Assembly: GCF_020885975.1 (NCBI RefSeq)
Contig: NZ_AP025183.1
Span: forward strand, 992,001 to 1,056,000
DNA from: Flavobacterium ammonificans
GTDB taxonomy: Bacteria > Bacteroidota > Bacteroidia > Flavobacteriales > Flavobacteriaceae
Reading direction: 5' to 3'
Length of the DNA: 64,000 nucleotides
A program made the translations under genes and the position numbers. The notes below the pieces were generated by a model. It worked only from the letters and a program-made list of their open reading frames with translations, was not told the DNA's origin and made no database searches. This document shows positions 8,883-16,693 of the stretch, in pieces (the stretch's first letter is position 1; each line of letters starts with the position of its first letter).

Positions 8883-11372
8883 ATGACAGCCAAATTCTCT
8901 AAAATCATTCTATTTGTTTTTCTGATTCTAAGTCAGTGGATTGTAGCACAGACCAAAGTCAGCGGAATTGTTTTGGATAAATCAAAACAGCCAATTCCTT
9001 TTGCCAACGTTGTGTTCAAAAAATCAAATATAGGTGTAGTGGCCAATGAGGATGGGCGATTTTATATTGAGTCTCCTCAAAAACATAGCGTTTTAATTAT
9101 TTCGTCAGCGGGATATTCAGAAAGAGAAATTATCCTAGAAAATAGTGTTGTTTACAATTTAAAAGCAATCTTAAATGAAGCTGAATCTTTAAACGAGGTA
9201 GTTATATTTACTGGTAAAACGTCTAAAAAAAATAATCCGGCTTTGGATATTCTTCGAAAAATTTGGGAACGAAAACGTAAGAACGGCTTGTATCAGTTCA
9301 ATCAATACCAATTTGAAAAGTACGAGAAGGTAGAGTTTGACATGAACACTATTGATAGTGCTTTCATGAAAAATAAAATTTTCAAGGGTATGGAGTTTGT
9401 TTTCAAACATGTGGATACTTCTAAAGTTACGGGGAAAACCTACTTGCCTATCTTTATCAACGAATCTTTATCTGATGTTTTCGGGGATAACCGCCAAAAA
9501 AAGGTGAAAGAAAAACTGAAAGCAAATAAAACTTCAGGCTTTGAGGGAAATCAACAGATTTTATCTTTTATCAAAGATTTATATACCGATTATTCGATTT
9601 ATAACAATTACTTGACTTTTTTCGACAAGAGTTTTACAAGCCCATTGTCTCGAACGGGTATTGATGTCTATAATTATGTATTAAGAGACAGCGCTTATAT
9701 TGACAATAAAAAATGTTACAATATTTTATTTTATCCAAGACGCAAAAACGAATTGACATTCAAAGGTGATTTTTGGGTGAATGACACCACTTTTGCCATT
9801 AAAAAAATTAATATGGCAGTGACTAAAAGTGCTAACATTAACTGGATTAAAGACATTTATATTGAACAAGAATTTGAAGTTGTTAACGATTCTGTTTTCT
9901 TGTTGACAAAAGATTATATGATGTCTGATTTTGCCTTGAATAAGAAAGAAGACTCAAAAGGGGTGTATGGAAAAAGAACTACTTTGTATCGCAATCATGA
10001 ATTCAATAAAGAAAAACCGCTCGCTTTTTATAAAGAGGAAGTGAATTTCATTGACAACGATGTGTACAAAAAGTCAGAAGAATATTGGCATGAAAACCGT
10101 TTCGAAAAATTAAATAAAGATGAGGCCGGAGTTTATAAAATGCTGGATACGCTTCAAACCGTCAAAAAGTTCAAACAGATGTACAGTTTGGTTTCTATTT
10201 TGGGTAGCGGTTATGTCGAGTTTAAGAACTTTGATTACGGACCTATCTTTTCTTCATTAGGTTTTAACGAAGTAGAAGGAGTTCGATTGCGTGTTGGTGG
10301 AAGAACCTATTTTGGCCCAAATGATCCATGGCGAATTCAAGCGTTTACCGCTTATGGATTGAAAGACCAACAATTAAAATACGGCTTTTCAGGGAAATGG
10401 ATGGTGGATAAGAAAAACCGACTTATTCTCTCAGGAGGTAATCGACGTGATATTGAGCAAATAGGAGCGAGTTTAACTACTACTAATGATGTGATGGGGC
10501 GAAGTTTTGCTTCATCCGCTTTATTTACTACTGGAAATAATGGGAAGTTAACCAATATCAATCTAACGACCTTTTCAGTTGAAATTGAGCCAGTGAAAAA
10601 CCTTATTTTCCAAGCAGGGATTTCTCATCGTACTTTGGCGTCCGCATCGCCTACTTTTAGTTTGGATTATTACACAGATGCTTCTAGAATGGCTACTCAG
10701 AGCGAGGTAAAACAATCGGAAGCTAATATTCAAATTGAGTTCATGCCTAAAAGAAAGACGATTGGTTACGGAGTAGAAAGAGATGTCGTAGACAATCCTT
10801 ACAGTCGCTTTTTTGTCAATTACAGTCACGGATTCAAAGGAGTGTTGAACAGTGATTTCAAGTATGATAAATTGCAATTGTATTATAAACAACCTTTCAT
10901 CATTGGTCCATTGGGTAGAACGAATATTACCATGGAGTTAGGAAAAACTTTTGGCACTATTCCACTTGGATTAATGAGCGTGATTCCTGGGAACCAAACC
11001 TATTTTATAATTGAGAACACCTTTAATAATCTTAATTTTTATGAATTTTTAAGCGATCAGTATGCTACTTTAAAATGGGATCATAATTTTAACGGACGCA
11101 TTTTTTCTCGCATTCCTTTTATGCGAAAATTAAACTGGCGCGAAATCATAGGAATACGAGCTGTTTATGGAACAATATCGGAGGAGAACCGATTGATCAA
11201 TGCTTCTGGATTGGCTTATAATGCTCCTGAAAATGTCTATTGGGAATACAGCGCGGGCATTGGCAACATATTTAAAGTATTTCGTATTGATTTTTCATGG
11301 CGAGGCAGCTATTTAAATACTCCAGATGCCAATAAATTTGCCATTAAAGGCGCTTTTGGATTTCACTTTTAA
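8883..11372 (+). CDS. DUF5686 outer-membrane protein with carboxypeptidase-like regulatory domain
   Basis: An 829-residue exported protein with a signal peptide (residues 1-22, ending IVAQ). Residues about 23-105 are a CarboxypepD-regulatory-like beta-sandwich (VSGIVLDKSKQPIPFANVVF, then GVVANEDGRFYI). The long remainder matches the DUF5686 family of Bacteroidota: a mixed central region followed by a C-terminal half of many amphipathic strands with aromatic belts, ending in IKGAFGFHF, typical of an outer-membrane barrel terminus. The function is not established; architecture resembles TonB-linked outer-membrane proteins without a plug domain. It stands alone between pdhB and ppa and ends in a strong terminator. 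Confidence 0.82.
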   Translation: MTAKFSKIILFVFLILSQWIVAQTKVSGIVLDKSKQPIPFANVVFKKSNIGVVANEDGRFYIESPQKHSVLIISSAGYSEREIILENSVVYNLKAILNEAESLNEVVIFTGKTSKKNNPALDILRKIWERKRKNGLYQFNQYQFEKYEKVEFDMNTIDSAFMKNKIFKGMEFVFKHVDTSKVTGKTYLPIFINESLSDVFGDNRQKKVKEKLKANKTSGFEGNQQILSFIKDLYTDYSIYNNYLTFFDKSFTSPLSRTGIDVYNYVLRDSAYIDNKKCYNILFYPRRKNELTFKGDFWVNDTTFAIKKINMAVTKSANINWIKDIYIEQEFEVVNDSVFLLTKDYMMSDFALNKKEDSKGVYGKRTTLYRNHEFNKEKPLAFYKEEVNFIDNDVYKKSEEYWHENRFEKLNKDEAGVYKMLDTLQTVKKFKQMYSLVSILGSGYVEFKNFDYGPIFSSLGFNEVEGVRLRVGGRTYFGPNDPWRIQAFTAYGLKDQQLKYGFSGKWMVDKKNRLILSGGNRRDIEQIGASLTTTNDVMGRSFASSALFTTGNNGKLTNINLTTFSVEIEPVKNLIFQAGISHRTLASASPTFSLDYYTDASRMATQSEVKQSEANIQIEFMPKRKTIGYGVERDVVDNPYSRFFVNYSHGFKGVLNSDFKYDKLQLYYKQPFIIGPLGRTNITMELGKTFGTIPLGLMSVIPGNQTYFIIENTFNNLNFYEFLSDQYATLKWDHNFNGRIFSRIPFMRKLNWREIIGIRAVYGTISEENRLINASGLAYNAPENVYWEYSAGIGNIFKVFRIDFSWRGSYLNTPDANKFAIKGAFGFHF

Positions 11373-11392
11373 TTAAAACAGACTATTTATAT

Positions 11393-11435
11393 ACAAAGCT
11401 TCCAGCCTACCAAAGACTGGAAGCTTTGTTATTAT
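11393..11435 (+). terminator. Terminator of the DUF5686 gene
   Basis: ACAAAGCTTCCAG (11393-11405) and CTGGAAGCTTTGT (11417-11429) form a perfect 13-bp stem with an 11-base loop. A closely similar core recurs in the metF/gldA terminator at 41462. Confidence 0.85.
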
Positions 11436-11524
11436 TTTGAATAATGGAAGCGTTGTTGTTTTTTCTAATTATTGGCTAAAATGCAACGGTTTTAAAATAT
11501 TCTAGAGATATCTTCAATTTACTC

Positions 11525-11554
11525 TTGTAAAAACGTATAGTTTCCTTACTTTTG
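11525..11554 (+). promoter_or_regulatory. Promoter of ppa
   Basis: TTG at 11525-11527 and TACTTTTG at 11547-11554 with a 19-base spacer form a perfect match to the Bacteroidota housekeeping promoter (TTG-N19-TAnnTTTG), 34 bases upstream of the ppa ATG. Confidence 0.8.
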
Positions 11555-11588
11555 CACCAAATTTTAAAAGAAAAATACAACAAATACA

Positions 11589-12119
11589 ATGACTGCAGAC
11601 AAATTAAAAACTTTCGATGTTTTAATCGAAATACCAAGAGGAAGTAGAAACAAATACGAATACGATTTTAAGATTAGAAGAATGCGTTTTGACAGAATGT
11701 TATTCTCTTCTATGATGTACCCAGCTGATTACGGATTTATTCCTGAAACCTTAGCTTTAGACGGAGATCCACTAGACGTTTTGGTATTGATTAATGAGCC
11801 TACTTTTCCGGGTTGTGTAATGGAAGTAAAACCAATTGGTGTTTTCCACATGGCAGATGATAAAGGACCAGATGAGAAAGTAATTTGTGTTCCGGTTTCT
11901 GATCCAATTTGGAATTCATTAAATGATTTAAGCGATGTAAACCCACACTTAATCAAAGAAATTGAGCATTTTTTCCAAGTCTACAAAGACTTAGAAAACA
12001 AGCAAGTTGATGTTGAAGGTTGGGGAGATGTGAACGAAGCGTACGCGATCATTAAAGAATGTACAGAGCGTTTCGATGCGATTGAAAACAAACCTAAAAA
12101 CTTATTTAGTATTAAATAA
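11589..12119 (+). CDS. ppa: Soluble (family I) inorganic pyrophosphatase
   Basis: A 176-residue family I pyrophosphatase that hydrolyses PPi to two phosphates in the cytoplasm. The signature DGDPLDVLV (around residues 58-66) supplies the metal-binding aspartates; IPRGSRNKYEYD near the N-terminus and MYPADYGFIPETL complete the active site. It has its own near-perfect promoter and is separated from the membrane pyrophosphatase hppA by a strong terminator, so the two PPi-consuming enzymes are neighbours but probably independent units. Confidence 0.96.
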   Translation: MTADKLKTFDVLIEIPRGSRNKYEYDFKIRRMRFDRMLFSSMMYPADYGFIPETLALDGDPLDVLVLINEPTFPGCVMEVKPIGVFHMADDKGPDEKVICVPVSDPIWNSLNDLSDVNPHLIKEIEHFFQVYKDLENKQVDVEGWGDVNEAYAIIKECTERFDAIENKPKNLFSIK

Positions 12120-12140
12120 TTTTTTTAGTTAATTCATATA

Positions 12141-12178
12141 AAAAAAGCAATATTCTGAAAAGAGTATTGCTTTTTTGT
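12141..12178 (+). terminator. ppa terminator
   Basis: AAAAAAGCAATA (12141-12152) and TATTGCTTTTTT (12165-12176) form a perfect 12-bp stem with a U-rich 3' arm. It lies between ppa and the real hppA start and argues against the longer hppA frame that would begin inside it. Confidence 0.88.
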
Positions 12179-12229
12179 TTAAATTCGTTCGTTATCAATG
12201 AATTATTAATTAAACCAAAATTATTTTTT

Positions 12230-14791
12230 ATGAATGCATTTATGATTTACTTGCCAATAGTAATGGCAATTATTGGACTTTTGTTCATGGCGGTTAAAAG
12301 AGCTTGGGTACTAAAACAAGACGCTGGAGATGGAAAGATGAAAGAGATTTCAGATTACATTTACGAGGGTGCCTTGGCGTTTCTTAAAGCAGAATACAGA
12401 TTATTGACGTTCTTCGTTATTGGCGCTAGCGCCGTTTTAGCGGGGATTTCTTTTATAGTTCCTACAACACATATATTAATTGTAGTAGCCTTCATTTTTG
12501 GGGCTTTCTTTTCTGCTTTAGCAGGTAATATGGGAATGAAAATAGCAACCAAAACTAATGTAAGAACCACTCAAGCGGCTCGTACGAGTTTGCCACAAGC
12601 TTTAAAAGTTTCTTTTGGAGGTGGAACGGTAATGGGCTTAGGCGTTGCAGGTTTAGCAGTTTTAGGTTTAACAGCTTTCTTTATTTTCTTCTTTCATTTC
12701 TTTATGGACGGAGTTTGGGGAGTTGATGGAACTGAAAAAATGACTATTGTATTAGAAACTTTAGCAGGATTCTCATTGGGTGCTGAATCAATTGCTTTAT
12801 TTGCACGTGTGGGCGGAGGTATTTACACTAAAGCTGCCGATGTAGGGGCTGACTTAGTTGGTAAAGTAGAAGCAGGTATTCCAGAAGATGATCCACGTAA
12901 CCCTGCTACTATTGCTGATAACGTTGGTGATAACGTAGGAGATGTTGCCGGAATGGGTGCCGATTTATTTGGTTCGTATGTGGCAACGGTTTTAGCGGCG
13001 ATGGTGCTTGGAAACTATGTGATTAAAGATATGGGTGGTACAATCGAAGACGCTTTTGGCGGAATCGGACCAATTTTGTTGCCAATGGCGATTGCTGGTT
13101 TTGGAATCTTATTTTCTATCATCGGAACGATGTTAGTGAAAATTTCAAGTGACGATGCTAAAGAAGCACAAGTACAAAAAGCATTGAACATTGGAAACTG
13201 GGTTTCTATTGCATTGACTTTAGTAGCCTGTTACTTTTTAGTTGAGTACATGTTGCCTGCTACTATGAAAATGGAATTCTATGGCGAAGGATTGAAAGAC
13301 ATTTCATCTATGCGTGTATTCTATGCTACTATTGTAGGTTTAATTGTTGGTGGTGCGATTTCATCGGTAACAGAATATTATACAGGATTAGGTACAAAAC
13401 CCGTTTTGGCGATTGTTCAAAAATCATCAACAGGTGCTGGAACTAACGTAATTGCTGGTTTGGCAACAGGAATGATTTCTACTTTCCCAACCGTAATTTT
13501 ATTTGCTGCAGCTATTTGGTCTTCCTATGCTTTTGCAGGATTCTATGGGGTAGCTTTAGCAGCTTCGGCGATGATGGCTACAACAGCAATGCAATTGGCA
13601 ATTGATGCTTTCGGACCTATTTCTGACAACGCTGGAGGTATTGCTGAAATGAGTGAATTACCAAAAGAAGTGCGTACACGTACCGATATTTTGGATTCTG
13701 TTGGAAACACAACTGCAGCAACTGGAAAAGGTTTCGCCATTGCTTCGGCGGCTTTAACCTCTTTAGCTTTATTTGCGGCCTATGTAACCTTTACAGGTAT
13801 TGACGGAATCAATATTTTCAAAGCTCCTGTTTTGGCCATGTTGTTTGTTGGAGGAATGATTCCAGTAGTATTCTCTGCTTTGGCAATGAATTCTGTAGGA
13901 AAAGCAGCAATGGATATGGTGTACGAAGTACGTCGTCAGTTCAAAGAAATTCCAGGAATTATGGAAGGAACTGGCAAACCAGAATACGGTAAATGCGTGG
14001 AGATTTCTACTAAAGCGGCTTTACGCGAAATGATGTTACCAGGAATCTTAACGATTGGTTTCCCAATTGCGATTGTTCTTTTAGGTAAATTAGTATATGC
14101 TGATAATAACCAATTAATCGCAGAAATGTTAGGCGGTTATATGGCAGGAGTTACCGTTTCAGGTGTGCTTTGGGCAGTGTTCCAAAACAATGCTGGAGGA
14201 GCTTGGGACAATGCTAAAAAATCTTTTGAAGCAGGAGTTGAAATCAATGGTGAAATGACCTACAAAGGTTCAGACGCACACAAAGCAGCTGTAACTGGAG
14301 ATACTGTTGGAGATCCGTTTAAAGATACGTCTGGTCCATCAATGAACATTTTAATTAAATTGACGTGTTTGATTGGATTAGTAATTGCACCAATCTTAGG
14401 AGAAGGAAGTACGACTCACAAAGAAATGACTTACCATGTTGAGATGAAATCGTGTGAAGAAGGAGAAATGATGGGTAATTGTGATATGAGCAAATGCGCT
14501 ACTATGACTAAAGACGAATGTGCTAAAATGTGCGACAGTCTGAAATGTACTCCAGAGCAAAAAGCAATGTGTTTATCTAAGTATGATGCTAATGGTAAAT
14601 ACATAGCGAAAGAAGAAAAAGCCTGTTGTGCAAAAAAAGGAGAAGCTAAAAAACAAGTGAATGTTCAAATGACCAATGAAAACGGTAAAGTAAAAGCAAC
14701 AGTTACTGTTTCTGAAAACGGAAAACAAACTGTTCAAGTTTTTGAAGGAACAGAAGCTGAAGTGAAAGCCAAAGTTGAAGCTATTAAATAG
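12230..14791 (+). CDS. hppA: Membrane-bound ion-translocating pyrophosphatase with cysteine-rich C-terminal tail
   Basis: An integral-membrane pyrophosphatase that couples PPi hydrolysis to H+ or Na+ export. The ATG at 12230 (MNAFMIYLPIV) is chosen because the longer frame starts inside the ppa terminator. Signature parts are GGGIYTKAADVGADLVGKVE, EDDPRNPATIADNVGDNVGD, and GNTTAATGKG; alanine in place of lysine in the last motif is the mark of the K+-dependent class. Many transmembrane segments are evident. After the last one (near residue 725 of 853) there is an extra tail of about 128 residues with nine cysteines in its first 75 positions, followed by a lysine/valine-rich beta-like segment; this is not part of the ordinary enzyme. 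Ion specificity (H+ versus Na+) cannot be settled by eye. Confidence 0.93.
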   Translation: MNAFMIYLPIVMAIIGLLFMAVKRAWVLKQDAGDGKMKEISDYIYEGALAFLKAEYRLLTFFVIGASAVLAGISFIVPTTHILIVVAFIFGAFFSALAGNMGMKIATKTNVRTTQAARTSLPQALKVSFGGGTVMGLGVAGLAVLGLTAFFIFFFHFFMDGVWGVDGTEKMTIVLETLAGFSLGAESIALFARVGGGIYTKAADVGADLVGKVEAGIPEDDPRNPATIADNVGDNVGDVAGMGADLFGSYVATVLAAMVLGNYVIKDMGGTIEDAFGGIGPILLPMAIAGFGILFSIIGTMLVKISSDDAKEAQVQKALNIGNWVSIALTLVACYFLVEYMLPATMKMEFYGEGLKDISSMRVFYATIVGLIVGGAISSVTEYYTGLGTKPVLAIVQKSSTGAGTNVIAGLATGMISTFPTVILFAAAIWSSYAFAGFYGVALAASAMMATTAMQLAIDAFGPISDNAGGIAEMSELPKEVRTRTDILDSVGNTTAATGKGFAIASAALTSLALFAAYVTFTGIDGINIFKAPVLAMLFVGGMIPVVFSALAMNSVGKAAMDMVYEVRRQFKEIPGIMEGTGKPEYGKCVEISTKAALREMMLPGILTIGFPIAIVLLGKLVYADNNQLIAEMLGGYMAGVTVSGVLWAVFQNNAGGAWDNAKKSFEAGVEINGEMTYKGSDAHKAAVTGDTVGDPFKDTSGPSMNILIKLTCLIGLVIAPILGEGSTTHKEMTYHVEMKSCEEGEMMGNCDMSKCATMTKDECAKMCDSLKCTPEQKAMCLSKYDANGKYIAKEEKACCAKKGEAKKQVNVQMTNENGKVKATVTVSENGKQTVQVFEGTEAEVKAKVEAIK

Positions 14792-14810
14792 ATTTCAATT
14801 TTAAACTAAT

Positions 14811-14842
14811 AAAAATGCCTCAAGAAATTGAGGCATTTTTTT
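14811..14842 (+). terminator. hppA terminator (bidirectional)
   Basis: AAAAATGCCTCAA and TTGAGGCATTTTT form a perfect 13-bp stem around a GAAA tetraloop (14824-14827). A-run and T-run on both sides allow it to serve the convergent deoxynucleoside kinase gene too. Confidence 0.92.
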
Positions 14843-14863
14843 ATACTATAATTTTGATTTAGA

Positions 14864-15478
14864 TTAAAACAGACCGTTGATTTCAGCATCAATTCGGTTA
14901 ATGATGTTTCCTAAATCTTCTGGATTGTCAACAAAATTAATATTGTCTACGTCGATAATTAACAATTTCCCTCGGTCATAGGTATGAATCCAAGCCTCAT
15001 AACGTTCGTTCAAACGGCTTAAGTAATCAATTGAAATCGAGTTTTCGTACTCGCGACCACGTTTGTGAATTTGACCTACTAAATTAGGAATAGAACTACG
15101 CAAGTAAATCAATAAATCAGGTGCTTTTACCAAAGATTCCATCAACTCAAAAAGGGAAGAATAGTTTTGGTAATCACGATTGGTCATCAAACCCATCGCG
15201 TGTAAGTTGGGAGCAAAGATGTGAGCATCTTCGTAAATCGTTCTGTCTTGAATGATTTTTTTACCGCTTTCGCGAATTTGCATTACTTGACGAAAACGAC
15301 TGTTTAAGAAATAAATTTGCAAGTTGAATGACCAACGCTCCATTTGGTGATAGAAATCATCCAAATACGGATTATCAACTACGTCTTCAAAATGAGGTTC
15401 CCATTTGAAATGTTTAGCCAATAAATTAGTTAATGTTGTTTTTCCTGAACCTATGTTTCCTGCTACTGCTATATGCAT
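14864..15478 (-). CDS. Deoxynucleoside kinase
   Basis: A 204-residue member of the deoxyadenosine/deoxyguanosine kinase (dNK) family that phosphorylates deoxynucleosides for salvage. The P-loop GNIGSGKTTL is at residues 7-16, the DRTIYEDAHIF motif (equivalent to the DRS/ERS substrate and Mg2+ site) near residue 78, and the LID region RGREYENSI near residue 138. Which base is preferred cannot be told from sequence. It converges on hppA across a bidirectional terminator. Confidence 0.9.
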   Translation of the reverse strand: MHIAVAGNIGSGKTTLTNLLAKHFKWEPHFEDVVDNPYLDDFYHQMERWSFNLQIYFLNSRFRQVMQIRESGKKIIQDRTIYEDAHIFAPNLHAMGLMTNRDYQNYSSLFELMESLVKAPDLLIYLRSSIPNLVGQIHKRGREYENSISIDYLSRLNERYEAWIHTYDRGKLLIIDVDNINFVDNPEDLGNIINRIDAEINGLF

Positions 15479-15739
15479 TACGGTAGTGTGATTTAATAAT
15501 TGATAAATTTCTAAAGGGGTAAAAATAGATAAAAATTAATGTTTGCCACACATTTTATCGAATGATTTATTCACAATTGAAGAATTCATTGGTTGTTTGT
15601 TTATTTCGCCTTTATTATATGAATTGGCATTAAACCATTTGATTTTCAACTAGTCTATAAAAAGTATTTAACATTTTTTTGGTAACAAATCGAAGTTTAT
15701 TCGACATATTTGCACAAATAACCCATAAATCAATACCCG

Positions 15740-16660
15740 ATGAAAAAAACAATACTACTATTTTTCTTTGCATTAGTTTATACTAATACTTTCGCCCAAA
15801 AAGATTTCCAAGGGATGGCGGTGTACGAATCGAAAACCAGCACCTCAGATTTTAAAGCGCGCTTTGAAGGAAATAAAAGCATAACTCCGGATATGCAAAA
15901 AATGATGGAAGAGCGAATGAAAAAAATGTTTGAAAAAACCTTTGTTTTAAATTTTGACAAATCGGCTTCAATTTATAAAGAAGAAGAAAAATTAGAGGCT
16001 TCAAATCAAGGAGGAGGATTTCGTATGATGAGTTCAATGACAGGTGGCGGAGGTACTTACTATAAAAATGTAAAAGATAAAACGTATAGTGTTGACAAAG
16101 ATTTTATGGGTAAGGAATTTTTAGTAAAAGATTCCTTAGCCAGTTTTAATTGGAAAATGGAAGCTGAAACCAGAGTAATAGGCGGATACACCTGTTACAA
16201 AGCTACTGCAGTGAAAGCCGCTAGCAAAACAGATTTTAGAAACTTCCGTCCAAAAAAAGAAGAAGCAGCACAAAAAGATTCGCCTAAAAAAGAAGAAACT
16301 GCACAACAAGAAAAACCAAAGGAAGCGCCTAAAACTAGTTTTATGGACGCCCTGGAATTGCCAAAAGAAATTACGATTACAGCTTGGTATACTCCTGAAA
16401 TTCCAGTAAGTCAAGGACCTGAAGGATATTGGGGTTTACCTGGTTTGATTTTAGAGGTAAACGATGGTAAAACAATTATTCTTTGTTCTAAAGTGGTTTT
16501 GAATCCAAAAGAAAAAACTGAAATTAAAGCGCCTTCAAAAGGCAAAACAGTCTCTCAAAATGAATATGATGAAATTGTAGTGAAAAAAATGGAAGAGTTT
16601 AGAGAAATGAACCAAGGTCGTAGTGGTGGTGGCGGATTCCAAATACGAATGGGGCAATAA
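15740..16660 (+). CDS. GLPGLI family exported protein
   Basis: A 306-residue protein with a signal peptide (about residues 1-19, ending NTFA). It contains the family hallmark YWGLPGLILEVNDG near residue 235, the preceding GYTCYKA segment and WYTPEIPVSQGP, placing it in the GLPGLI family of Bacteroidota envelope proteins, whose function is unknown. A lysine/glutamate-rich low-complexity stretch (about 173-200) is inserted before the GLPGLI block. The next gene, 33 bases on, is a TonB-receptor-like barrel; this pair recurs in Flavobacteriia and suggests a shared outer-membrane role. Confidence 0.9.
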   Translation: MKKTILLFFFALVYTNTFAQKDFQGMAVYESKTSTSDFKARFEGNKSITPDMQKMMEERMKKMFEKTFVLNFDKSASIYKEEEKLEASNQGGGFRMMSSMTGGGGTYYKNVKDKTYSVDKDFMGKEFLVKDSLASFNWKMEAETRVIGGYTCYKATAVKAASKTDFRNFRPKKEEAAQKDSPKKEETAQQEKPKEAPKTSFMDALELPKEITITAWYTPEIPVSQGPEGYWGLPGLILEVNDGKTIILCSKVVLNPKEKTEIKAPSKGKTVSQNEYDEIVVKKMEEFREMNQGRSGGGGFQIRMGQ

Positions 16661-16693
16661 AATATAAAAGACTTTAATTATAAATTGATTGGA

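Noticed and set aside
12167..12229. Longer N-terminus for hppA starting at 12167
   Set aside because: It begins inside the ppa terminator hairpin and is unlike the family; the ATG at 12230 gives a normal first membrane helix.
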